From positions 4,822,314 through 4,886,313 of the forward strand of contig NW_023503302.1 of the NCBI RefSeq assembly GCF_014529535.1: a DNA stretch of 64,000 nucleotides, written 5' to 3'. Numbering within the stretch: the stretch's first letter is position 1; the number at the start of each line of letters is the position of its first letter. The notes beneath the pieces were generated by a model. It was given only the letters and a program-made list of their open reading frames with translations, was not told the DNA's origin and did no database searches. Positions 36,316 to 48,117 of this stretch are shown here, piece by piece. Origin of the DNA: Bradysia coprophila (lineage: Eukaryota; Arthropoda; Insecta; Diptera; Sciaridae). A program made the position numbers and the translations under genes.

Positions 36316-38774
36316 GGGGCTGACGAAATCTCATTAGGCTCTAGGCTCTATGTTTCTTTTGTAGAGATTGAGATGACTAGTTGAAGCATACCATACAAAC
36401 AGTTTTAAGCGGTAGCTCCTATCACTAAGGCCTCGACGCTTGTTAATTCAGTGTTAATGCTATGGTCAAAATCATTTACTGTACTGTAAAGTGCAGTTGA
36501 CAGAGTACTGCCAAAGTTTACACCGCTCTGCATATTAAATATAATGGGACAAAATGCTATGTCGGTAACGAAATTTCGCCAAATTAAGAGTTTCGCCAAC
36601 AGGTAAAAAATTCATACAAATTGTTTACCGGTTGGATTCACTAGTTTCGCCTCGGAACATATAACATTTCTCGCAGCAGTTCTTGTAGCATATCAATAGT
36701 ATTACATCAATGAACACAACTAACTGTGTATGGCCAAATCGTACAAGGAGAAAATACGGATTTCCCTTATTTTTGTGTTTGACTAGAAAACAAGCGAAAT
36801 CCGTATGTGCTCCGGCTTGGTTGATTTGGTGTAATATTCATTGCATTACGTCCGTGCTTCCAAATTTTTATTTTTTACAGCCGGACCTGTAACTTGATAC
36901 ATCCACGCATTAAAGCAAAAATTCAGACTTGGCACACGTTCTTTTGCTTTTAGTACCAAAGCGATGTAAACTGTGACAAATGTTCTGTTTAGGGTGATTT
37001 ACAATAAATGGTGTATAGTGTGAAGTGATGACGAGAAAAATGTCATAATTTGCTCGCAACAGGTGGGGTCATCCTGAACCTGAGTTGATATGTACTATTT
37101 CAAGTTGATAATGGCGAGTGATTTCCGGTTAGTACCGGGTGACTTTGAACATTGACGGAATGATCTTGATTGTAGAGGGTGTGTTATTGAAATGATTTGA
37201 GCGGATCGAATCCTGACTGCCATTTATTTAATTTTACAACACCAAAACATCTGCTACGGGTCGAAAATGAAAATTGCATTGACGATGTAAAATTAAAATA
37301 TAAACCAGCTGTGGTATACCACTCAAAAATGTACTTTTGAGACAGGTACAGCCCATTTAAATTTCAACTTTTTTTTGAAAAACTTTACGTTGGCAATATA
37401 CAAAAGTCTTTCGGTTGGGGTTGGGGCTTCACGAAAGCATGTCTAAATTTTGTCCAAGTTTTCGGATGCAATTGCACAATGTCGATCTGAGCAAAGAATA
37501 CCACTCGTAGCGGAAAAAATATCGTCCTCAAATGGTACAAATTGAACTTAGAAAGTGGCGACATAAATGCAGATGTTACAGTGAAGGGTAAAAACAACCT
37601 TAAAATGACCTATAATTGTATGTTTCTTCGCATTCAGTATTCGTTACATAATAATTGCCGGTTAAATGTTTTGTCATTTCGTCTACATTTCTAAACATTT
37701 CATTTCATTGATAGAAACAATTGCTTTTTACAACATCGGAATTGGCGGTCTTTGAAAACGAGCGAAAATTGATGTCCTTTATGCTTGTACAACGAACAAA
37801 GCTCTTTAAACGAATTTTCTTCTTCCATTGAAGAGAAATATGGCATTTCTAAAAGAGACGCTTTGAAATACTTTCGTATCAATTGTAACGTAAACCACCT
37901 ACTTAATAAATTGTCCCGAATCAAAGCAAGAAAAAAATTACCTTTTCAATATGTCCCAATTCAGCAATAATTTCGCAACTCTTCATTCAATTAAATTTGC
38001 CACTAACTGCGGTATCTAAATAATGAATTTCATCACCCAACCCCCAAGCAACGTGCTTCTTTGTTTCAACACTCAATCAAGATATTCTGCAATGCGCAGA
38101 TACCTTTCGCCAATTAAGAGAATAGAAATGGAATATAATATTCGCGGAAAAACGAAACTGTCACCAAATTAACGATCTGAAATTGGTGGACAAAAACACA
38201 GTAAATATTGTTGAAAGCATCTTTTGATTTCCTTATTTATTTTCGTAACAAAAAAAAAATATATTAAAGGTGTCGTCGTCGTGTAAGCATACGTAAAATA
38301 CGAAATGTTTGTCTTCTCAAGTCAAATTATAATCTAAATAGTGTCGTTTTACGCATTCGGTATGAGATTGTTATGTGAGCCGGTAAAGCGAGCCTGTATG
38401 TAAAACACAGTAGATACGAATGTCGAACAAGAATTTTCATTCTTTAACTTTGAAAAGCAAAAAAAATCAACTTTTCTCAAATTACAAAAGGGAATGAAGG
38501 CGAACGGGCGAGGCATTATAAGTTCCAACATGTAAAACGTTCTCTGTGAATAAGAATAGTGCTTTTACAGCTTGTCACAGTCAGGTCCCAGTTAGAAGGT
38601 TGGTGCCTACACTTTTCACATCTCTCCGACCGCAACTCACAGCACGATTTTTCATTTTTCCGCATTTCTATCATTCTTCTCCTAGCTCTTTGTTTTACCA
38701 TACTTATTATCGCCCAAAACCAATTACAGTGGATGTGTGACACAAGCCATTTTATCCACCTACAAAAGAACTGA

Positions 38775-38890
38775 TATCGGTGGGGGTGACGCTTACAGCT
38801 TCGACTCGCAAATAGAAAAGCAAAAAATTTACCGAAAAAATTGTAGAAAAAAAAATAACAAAAAAATTTTGCGTCACAAAGTGACAGATG
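38775..38890. repeat. Diverged relative of the 32.4-kb palindrome
   Basis: Shares GATATCG, TGACGCTT(A/T)CAGCTTCG, CGCAAA and TTGCGTC words in the same order with the arm of 32430-32948, with many substitutions. Confidence 0.45.
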
Positions 38891-40748
38891 TTGAGGAAAG
38901 TTGAACTCGTATGGACGCCCAGATTACAAACAAAGTAAGTGGAGGTAGTATGAGCGGAGGGGGAAAAGTCAAAAAAGTTGTGTATATATGTTGCTCAGTC
39001 CTACGGATTTTTTTTTTTATTTTTCAGTGTGAACGGACTTGCGTCACGGCTCTTCACTAACGTAGGGCCATGATATGGCTTTTAAGATTGGGTGACGTCC
39101 ATAGTAACTTTCTTCCTTAGAAAAGTACGTAATTTGAATAGTTTGCAGACACGAGACATTATCGAATTATACGAAAAATGGATTTTCATTGATTTAGCTC
39201 CGCTTCAAATAGGCTGACGTTGTCAATAGAAGAGCATTTTTTTGGTAAATTAAAGCAAAAAATATCGTAACGTAGCTGGACGAACGAAATTTCATTTTTG
39301 TTATAATTCGCTAATGTGACATGGCCCGTTTTTCCAATTCATTTATGAAATGGGTTGGAATTTGTTTCACTAAAACAGATTTCTAGAATTGACTTTCGTT
39401 GGAAAGTTGGCTGAAGTTCAGAAAAATAATCTTATCGCCCTGTTTCCTCTATGATTACTAACGGTAGACCAAAAGTGTTGCATTGTTGCATTTTTGTTGT
39501 ATTTCAGTACAAAATTTTTTGAAATTGTCTCCTAAGGGTTAACAAATGAGTAGGTTTCCAGCACCAGCCGAAAATATGAGACAAAGTCAGAATATTTATT
39601 TCTGATAAACGATTCAATTTTCGGTGACGTTGTTGTTCTTTTTAATGACATTTCACCTGACCTGTGATTTTCTAATTTGTTTTCTTCACAATCTTCTTAA
39701 GTCAGCTCAGTTGAAAAGAATTTAAATTTTTGGCGCACTTGGGGCGTGAATTCAATTTTCCGATACTATGATTATCATCACCATCAGCAAAATAATATAA
39801 CACATTCGGTCAGTCTATCCCCACAATACATTAAATTTTAGTGCAAGATTTATCGCCATAAATGTAAGAAATAAACTTTCGTTGTCGGTTTTGAAACAAA
39901 TTGATATTCTGGAGATGGTTGTGGTTTATGGACAAGACGACAACACATAAAAATCAATAATTGTTCATTTCCAACATGTTCAAGTCTGATTGTTACAAAT
40001 TCAAGCAAAAAAACAGCTGATTTTCCAACATTTTCATGACAATGGAAAATTTTCCTGTATACCTCTAGTAAACAATCAATCACTCCCCCATCCTAAATGG
40101 AACGTCAACGCGGGTATGCTAAGTGCGCTTTTAACCAACTTCTTCTTTCATTTACAGATCACGTAAATACCTCAACACAAACGACGACGATGAAAAAGAA
40201 AAATATATAAATCGGAGACACGTTAAATAAAATAAGAAAAATAGTTTTGGTGTGGCCATAGTAATACGATCCATTGTAGCGATATATAATAGATATTAAC
40301 GTCAATTTTGATATAGACACCATTCTTTACACATTATATCGTTACTAAGCACATCTTTTAATTAAGACGTAGTGACATTTATTCGGTCCATATGTTCAAT
40401 TCCGGCTATAATACAACACCTTACTATGAGATTAATTGATGTTTAGTATTTTTGGAAAGTTTCAGATATATTTTTTGTATAGCCTGCTTTCCTGCATACC
40501 AACATAGAATTTTTCAAGTAGCGATGGTTACGTTTTTCTCTTGTCAGCTGCAGGTCTACGAAGTATTTTTATTTTCTTGATAGATTACATCCCCAAAATA
40601 GTTCATTCGTCGAGAATTTAATATTTCGACACGCACATGCCAGTGATTTCGCAACAGTCATTTTAACACGTAATTTGTAGATGAAATGTTCTTTCAAGCG
40701 CTGTAGAAAAGCATATTATCATCGAAGCTCTAAGTCAATGAGAGCTAT

Positions 40749-40975
40749 ACCTCGGCAAGACTTCTTCGGCGCGAGTTCCAAATTGGTTAAAATTTTAACT
40801 CAGCGAGAGTTATAACTCGGCGAAAGTTCTAACTTGGCGAGAGTTCTAACTTGGCTAGAGTTCTAACTTGACGAGAGGTTAGTGATATTTTCCGAATTGG
40901 CGAAATCTTTAAATCGGCAAGAGTTTTAACTCGACCAGAGCTTTAAATTAGCGGAGAGAGTTCTAAGCTCATCGA
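40749..40975. repeat. Degenerate ~18-bp tandem repeat
   Basis: Roughly twelve diverged copies of AACTTGGCGAGAGTTCT. The central copies (about 40800-40880) are the best conserved. Confidence 0.75.
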
Positions 40976-43279
40976 TTGTTGTGATAAGACGACTATTCTA
41001 ACTCAGTGTTATGACACTTATCTTTCTGAGGTATTGATACGTTCATATCTGACAGTGCACTTACGTCGTTCGTTTCTGCTACCATAACACCACCGTCAAA
41101 TCCTTTTATTAATTTTGTTTCTTCAGTTAATGAATGTAAACGTTCAATATGGCGATAAATTCTGTACAAAGTTTTTCAAAAAAATTAGTATAAAATGATA
41201 GTAAATTCTCCAACCGCCATAATTTAATATCAATATGTTCATTTTTGCTCAATTTATAAATAAATGGCGCGTTTTAAATTGTTCAATCATGTATGAACGC
41301 CCATCTGCCTTCATTCGCGGTATACTGTTACTGTATATATTATGGAATCCTTCAACATCATCTTTATAACTTTACAAATATAGATTTCATATATATATTC
41401 AGTACAAAATTGTGTACTCTCTATATCCAAAGATCTCCGTTTTTACCGTCTTTCACGCTTCTATGTTATAGGATAAAGTTCAAAATTAGTTAGCTAAGTT
41501 TTTTATTTTTATTTTAAATAGTTTTTCCAAGAGAAATGACTCTATTTATATTTTGTTATCTAGTTTTGTAAGATAAAATGAATTCTGTCTGATGTATAAA
41601 TTGCAATTATATATTTAAAGTCGTTACGTGAATCCTTCTACAACATTTAAAACCATAAAAAATATATATATTGATATATAGAGGTAAATATGATGGTGAA
41701 CATTGAACAAATATAGTAAAAGAGATAATACATGAAGTTCTAGAATGAAGAGATGAAAAAACTATATTAAAACAAAAGTTTTTTGTAATTAAGTTTTTTT
41801 ATTGAGAAATAGAGGAAATTATATTGTAAGCAAAGCATAAATATACTTATAAATATATTAAACAGGTAGTCAATTAGCAAAAAAAAAGAAAAGAAAAATG
41901 AAAAAGTTTGATTCCGATGTATTTTATTTATTAAAAATGAAAAATAAAAAATTTATTAATAAAGTTGTACGAAGCCATTTCTTTCTCTTGACCGTTCTAC
42001 AATAGTTAAAATATTTCTTTATTAAGTGACAAAACAGAAAGTTCCAACAAGAACAAAGTTTGTGTTTTCTTGCCGTTCTCTAGAGCGAAAAATCACTGAT
42101 AATCCAAATGTAATTGAAAGAGCACTAGCGCAGCCTTTATATACTTACCATTATTTAAAATTAATTATTTTTGGCTTAATTACGAAGCCAAATGTTCAAT
42201 CCCCATAATTAAGTTAACCATTACTCCTAAATATCAAAGGATTTCAAGAAAATACCGTACAAAGTTAAACAGAGTCACGATACCTCAAATCAATGTCAAC
42301 TACCTTAAGTAAATGATATTTGGGCGCAAAATTTGAATTCGCTAATATAAGGAATTTTCAAGTTTTGTGCCAAAATTTCAATTCCGTTTACATTCAAGGC
42401 GAAAGAGTTTCGGAGGTGACATTGTACAAAAAGAAAAATTACTTTGGGTTTTAGATACGACCTTACTGAGCTCGGGTTACGGAGCCCCTAAGAGTCCCTC
42501 TCCTTTAAAAACTGTTGTCAGTTCTTGGCTACATGACGATAAAACTTTGTTTTTGTTCAGAAAGATCGTCATTTATTACACTTGAAATTCGAATAGCGAC
42601 CATATTACGGCTGAATATCATTTCAAACTGAAGCGCACATTACGCTAAACTTTATTTAAATTCACAATTCAAACTTTTAAACATCGTTATATCGATATCG
42701 ATATACAATTTTCTCCATAAGTCAAACGGTACAGTTTTCTTTTCAACTTTAAATTGATGTTCAGGTGCTTCGTTTATTCGAAACAGCATTACGGAATAGT
42801 GAAAAATAAGGAAAATATATTTTCAATTTGCTGGAAGACGAATTTTTGTTTGTGTTGACATTAAAAATAGAAGAAGAAAATGCATTTGTTCAGTTCGGTT
42901 TCTTCGAAGTGTCGATCCGATTTTATTGCTTACTACTGCTGCTGCACTGTCCCCATTTAACATTGTACGTGGAAATACAACGGATCAGTTATTTAAGAAG
43001 CTGCCAGTGGCGAATTAACTCATGAGCAATTCAGGAACGCGCACAGGGGCTCTGAAAAATTGGGGCGACGGAAAAGTATCGTGCTAGGAAAATGTGAAAT
43101 TGATTTTCATACCTAAATTTGTTTGTGCTGCTCTTTCGAACTTTATAATAAGTAAGGAATTGATGAAACTTCGATTCGAAGCTGTTCTAATGGGGAAAAG
43201 AGGAAAGTGATTACCTGCTCTAAAATTGATAAAACAAACGAAAAAGACATCGGACTGGACACATTGAAACCATTGGCCT

Positions 43280-43414
43280 CAGGGAGTATTTTTGGGAAAA
43301 TATTTTCCAGAATTTTCTTTCATTTTTCCAAATCTTCTCAAGTTAATTTTCTAGGAAATAATCGAAATTTAGGAAAATATTGAAAAACTAAATTTTTCAC
43401 AAAAATAGTCCCTG
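43280..43414. mobile_element. Small MITE, 135 bp
   Basis: Ends CAGGGAGTATTTTTGGGAAA and, reversed, CAGGGACTATTTTTGTGAAA. A partial relative of the left arm (ACTATTTTTGGGAAAACATT, then TTCC) occurs at about 6567-6614. Confidence 0.6.
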
Positions 43415-45490
43415 GTAGAAATAGTGTATCCAATGTTGGACAATATGACATCAGTTGTAAAATCGTTCTAGGAAGGTAATGCAAAACATTTTGACAAAAA
43501 CTTACTTATTCTGTCTGCTTTGGGTAAAGACTTCCCTCATGTAAAACATACAACTTCCCAGAACTCATTGCATGAAGTTTAAATCCAGTAAAACACTATT
43601 TGCCCCGAAAGTATATGCAATTACTTTCCAATTACACCCCACACGACCTTGTTCGTTTCATGTACCCGATGAAATTGCCAAAAGAAAAGTGCACGTTTTC
43701 GGTTTTCGATCACCCACCACACAAGTTATTTTTTTTTAAGTGGTTTTAGCTTCTAGGGACCAATGGTTCTAAAGTTCGTTGGAAAACGAAAACGTGGCCA
43801 ATTTCAACAGGCTGTTAAAAAAACCCTTCCTAACTATAGTTGAAACGAAGTGAATAACTTATTTCAGAGTTGCCGACTGTAGCTAGTCTTAGTTCTCCAA
43901 TCTCCATGTCTTGGACTTTCGAAGTTCGTTCAGAAAAATCCAAGAGACAAGAAAATTTGCGAAAATATTTTTCTTGAAAATAGACCGTGTGAAATCCAGT
44001 GTATTCGCTGCAGCAACTATGTGTAAAAGTAATTTATGTTGAGATTTACATAGCGTTTCCGGACACTGTTTACATTTAACAAACTATTTCTTTCTCCTAC
44101 ATTGCGTCCAACTTGAATGGGTTGAAGAAAAAAGAAATATTTCGCCAGCATTTCAAATCTAAGACATAAATCTGATTTTTCAAACGGTTGTGTATGTATA
44201 GCTTGTACACACAGAGTACATAGTATATAATACACATCAACAGCTATGCCCTGTGCAGAATGCTAAAAAAAATTGAAATAAAAATTGAAATACTAAAACG
44301 TAAAAGGCGTAGCGGAAAAAATAAAATAAAAAAAAATAAACGAAAAGGAGAGAGAGCAGTGGCAGAAAAAAAACTCGATTTAAGCATTCGTCTATAAAAT
44401 TTATCCCATTAATTTAAAACGGCATAAAAATAAAACAAAAAACACTTTTCCAACTCGTTACATGCAAATTATCCGTGGGTGCGTTGTATTAGATGATGTT
44501 TTGATGAATCGGCAAATAAACACACCAGTCACCATACAAATCCATTTTTGTGTGAGTTTTGTGTGTGTCGCATGTGTTTGCATTGGAAATTTTTATGAGA
44601 AAATTTACATTAAAATTGGAAACAGAAGCGCAAACCTATGCGAAAAAACCGCAACAAATCACTCAACAAAAGCAAAACCTCCACCATACCCCATAAGATC
44701 CCTCATGTCAACCTGATAAAACTGGTATCACCAACTGGTAGCTGTGTGTAGTGTATACCTATTCCTCCCCAGTCAGTATATCGTGTGTGTTTGTACATAC
44801 ACAAAAGTGGTAAACATATATCCTTCTGCAATACATCACAAAATCCATATCCGTTTAACGTAACACATAAAGACTTTGTTGGGTTATTTATTTATATATT
44901 TTCCAAGACTTATTTTTTTCTTCTTACTTCTTTCTTTTTCCGTATATTTCTTATCTTTTGGCTCAAACATCGGCTTTATATTGTCTACTGTGTGCCAGTT
45001 TGGTGTTAACCATTATTATTTGGCCTCTTCCACTTTTATAAAGATTTGTTATATGTTTGATGTTGATTTTGTGTGTTTTCTGGGGATGCCAACAACAAAA
45101 AAATATATCAGAAAATGTTACCTTCTTCTGCCATTTCGACGGAATACTCTCTATTTGAGACAACAATTGAGACAAAGTACAGAAAGAATTTATTTTATAT
45201 ACCTCCGAACGGAAGAAATTATTCGAAGAATGTCGTTGTGGCTTTTGGGCTACAGTTGTTGTATGGGCCTGACAACAACTGGCATTTTCTGGGTATGAGG
45301 TCTATCATAAATGATGTCCACTTTGTAGGTGATTTGTGCCAAGTGTGGTACAATATGTTAAATTTATACCAAAATCGTGAACGATGGGGAATGGGGTTTA
45401 AATGAAAAATTAGTGGACGTCATTTATGGACGGTCCATAGTCTGAGAAAATTGCACTAATCGTGAAACAATTTGATGTCCCATTGCCGTA

Positions 45491-45522
45491 GCATTGCTCC
45501 TAGCATTAACATAGAAAATATT
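45491..45522 (+). repeat. Dispersed repeat segment, copy 2
   Basis: Second copy of the block at 36282-36315 (CTCCTAGCATTAACATAGAA). It directly adjoins the MITE at 45559. Confidence 0.6.
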
Positions 45523-45558
45523 TGGAGTTTGATAGTATCACCATAGGCTATAGGGCGT

Positions 45559-45772
45559 GGGGTAATTTGGCACACGGTGCTAAAACAACGCATTTTTCAA
45601 CTATGTAAAAGGTGAACTAGCACACGATTTTTCGCTACCAAAAGTTTGTAAAAGGAGTCATTAAGTCGATGACATGGCTAAAAAGCATTTGCAGCAATAA
45701 ACTTGCGTGTGCGAGTTCACCTTTTACGTAGTTTAAAAGTGCGTTCTTTTGGCACTGTGTGCCAGATTCCCC
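45559..45772. mobile_element. Foldback MITE, 214 bp
   Basis: Imperfect arms of about 65 bp beginning GGGGTAATTTGGCACAC and, reversed, GGGGAATCTGGCACACA. Both pass through GTAAAAGGTGAACT and GCACACG. No clear target duplication. Confidence 0.65.
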
Positions 45773-47184
45773 GATGCCTGCCATGAGTAGGGTAATTAAT
45801 CGTAAGTTGTCCTTGCAACAAACTGACCATGATTTCGGTCTACCAAAAATAGGATCTGTACAGTACAGTGCCTTGAACCAACGCATTTCAAGCAAGTATC
45901 AAGTATCCAACAAATTTTGGCACCGTGAAAAAATATGTACAAAATTTTCATACAAAATAGTACTCTATTGTCTCAACTCACTTAAAATCAATAATTTTTC
46001 ATAAAATAAACTGTAAGAAAAAAAAATTTTCTCCAACGACTCATAGAACATCCACACAATGGAACTCTCTGAAAAAATCGATTTGGTTTAAGAAACTCTG
46101 CTTCTTAATAAGGCTTAAAACGAAGTAAACCTTCATAATTATAGTTTGTTTACTATAGAAAGTATTGAATAAGCAGAGGAATACTTACTTATACACTGCG
46201 CGTATATTCTCGTAGCTTTCGTAACGCTAAGAATTCGTAGCTGGACAGGTGCATGTATAAGATTCCATAAGAACTATCGAGTTACAAATTCTTAAAGTTA
46301 AAAATGTTTCGAGAATCGGCGCCCTGATACAAATATTCGATCACACTAATTTCTGATTTTCCTTACGATATTTTCCAAAAACATTTTACCATCAGTACAA
46401 ATTGTTACCCATTGAACAGGGTACAATAATATGATTTCCAGTTTCCGTGACGTCTGTGTGCCTGCAGCACTTCAATTTCGTTGTTTGTTCCGTACAACGT
46501 ATTTGAAATGTCGTAGAAAATATTTTAGAAGATTTCGTAGACATCTTGGATTTCTCGGAACTCGTTGGAATTCTGATAAATTCTGTGTAAAAACAGCTTG
46601 TTTCTCTACTCAAACACAGAAAATGTGACTCAAATTTTTTTTTCCTAACTTTCCATCGACACCATCGTTAACATCTGACAATAATCTGATGATAAAATTT
46701 AAGTGTGAAGCAAATTTACAACCCACCTGGAAGGTTTTGATGTCTTAGCCTTATTTATCTTGATCGCACTAGTAACAATTGTTTTTGTCATTGTTAAAGT
46801 ACATCTTCAGTCAATTCGTGTATACATTTTGATTCCCTTCTATTGTCGATAAGTAACCAATATCAATGCAACAATAGTAACGAAATCAATCCTTGGACAA
46901 TCTATAATAAGAAAGTTTCGAAATAGTAAATTAGCTATACATTGCCAACATCGCTTTTTCCTTTTTCAGCCTTACTAGCATTCAACTTCACTCTCAGCGA
47001 CCCTGTAGATTTTAAATACAACAATTTCCCGCAGCACTTTCGTTGTATCAATCAATGTCATCACGACAGCTGGGTTGTATGGCGCATGTATAGCTTCTTT
47101 AATATTTGTTTGAGCTGTAAAGTAACATCGCACAAGAGAGATCTCAGTTGATTCGACAAAAATTGTGTTTCAAACGTCTGTGTT

Positions 47185-48117
47185 ATGATGAATAAACATG
47201 CGAATGATGGACAAATATCACAAGATCGTGACGAGGAAGAAACCAGTTCAATCGGAATCGGAAAACTAAACGACTTTTGTCTCCTGCAAATTTTCAATTG
47301 GTTAGAATTAAGCGATCTGTGTAGTGTGGTCGACGTAAATCATCATTTCAAGCGAGTGTCGCAACTGACGTTTTCCGGACGATATACAAAGTTCAGATTT
47401 CAAGAGTTCTGTCTAGGAGTCGTTGAATCACCAAAGTCTCACATGCGACGAGTTCTTTGTAAATTTGGCAGTTTGATCGAGACGATGACGTTGGACGATT
47501 CCCTTTACCGTTCAGAATGGATCGAATTACATGCGATATCGAAATACTGTGCCGGAACTTTGGTAGAATTGAACCTGAAGAGCACTAAAACGTTGAAGTT
47601 CCATGAAAATTCTAAAATGCTGTTTTCGTCACTAAAAGTACTGACAATCGGCTGCAGTGAATTCGAAGGCGAAGCTGCAGCAGTGTTTTCGGAATGTCAG
47701 GAACTACAAATTTTAAGATTATATTGGATTTCTAACACCAAGGCTGCCTCTCAAGTGGTTCAGAAATATCGGAAATTAGAGGAGCTGTTCATTGGGAATA
47801 TAAATACTAAATTGACGAGAGTTCTGCTACGATTGAATCAACAAATCAAGAAGCTGGAATTGCCCGAGAATACTGCAAACAAAACTCTCTGCAGAATGAC
47901 GTCAAAAATGGAACAACTGGGAGAGTTACGTATACACCATTACTTCAACAAATCGAGCCAAAACAACAAGAATGTCAGCAATCTAGCTGGCCTAAAGTCA
48001 TTACGGATATTGGAGCTTTGCTGTGTCAGTGCTGAATTTGCCACAGCAGTTATGAACGCAATGGAAAATGTTCATTCAGTCAGCGTGTTGAATTATAATC
48101 CAATAAATTATATATAA
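47185..48117 (+). CDS. F-box protein with leucine-rich C-terminal region
   Basis: Probably a substrate-recruiting subunit of an SCF ubiquitin ligase, which would bind Skp1 through the F-box. A single exon of 310 aa. A short acidic N-terminus (DEEET) is followed by an F-box at about residues 25-64 (IGKLNDFCLLQIFNWLELSD, then LCSVVDVNHHFKRV). Irregular leucine-rich repeats follow, with L-x-x-L-x-L patterns such as TLVELNLKS, LKVLTIGCS, LQILRLYW and LRILELCCV. Two adjacent ATGs open the frame; the first is used here. It ends NPINYI and TAA with no splice donor. Substrate and orthologue are not recognisable; such intron-poor F-box/LRR genes often form fast-evolving families in insects. Confidence 0.85.
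   Translation: MMNKHANDGQISQDRDEEETSSIGIGKLNDFCLLQIFNWLELSDLCSVVDVNHHFKRVSQLTFSGRYTKFRFQEFCLGVVESPKSHMRRVLCKFGSLIETMTLDDSLYRSEWIELHAISKYCAGTLVELNLKSTKTLKFHENSKMLFSSLKVLTIGCSEFEGEAAAVFSECQELQILRLYWISNTKAASQVVQKYRKLEELFIGNINTKLTRVLLRLNQQIKKLELPENTANKTLCRMTSKMEQLGELRIHHYFNKSSQNNKNVSNLAGLKSLRILELCCVSAEFATAVMNAMENVHSVSVLNYNPINYI
48102..48107 (+). promoter_or_regulatory. Possible polyadenylation signal inside the F-box gene's last codons
   Basis: AATAAA occurs 8 nt before the stop codon, within the codons for P-I-N-Y. No better signal was noticed just downstream, so the 3' UTR may be extremely short or another signal may be used. Confidence 0.3.

Larger units (their letters stand above)
32949..40748. 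other. Non-coding interval with scattered small repeats
   Basis: No gene recognised. Contains a short hairpin (33888-33996), a degenerate satellite with a MITE (34720-35180), a repeat shared with 45.5 kb (36282-36315) and a diverged relative of the 32.4-kb palindrome (38775-38890). Confidence 0.4.
40976..46941. other. Non-coding interval
   Basis: Very AT-rich, especially 41500-42000. Contains MITEs at 43280-43414 and 45559-45772. Frames at 44876-45405 are long for this context but lack any recognisable motif. Confidence 0.4.

Noticed and set aside
19553..43070. CAGTGGCG starts near 19553 and 43004 as ends of a hAT-type element
   Set aside because: No matching inverted right end or target duplication could be found for either, so no element could be bounded.
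44876..45405. Frames of 110-140 codons with hydrophobic runs
   Set aside because: Overlapping frames in T-rich DNA, without motifs or splice signals.
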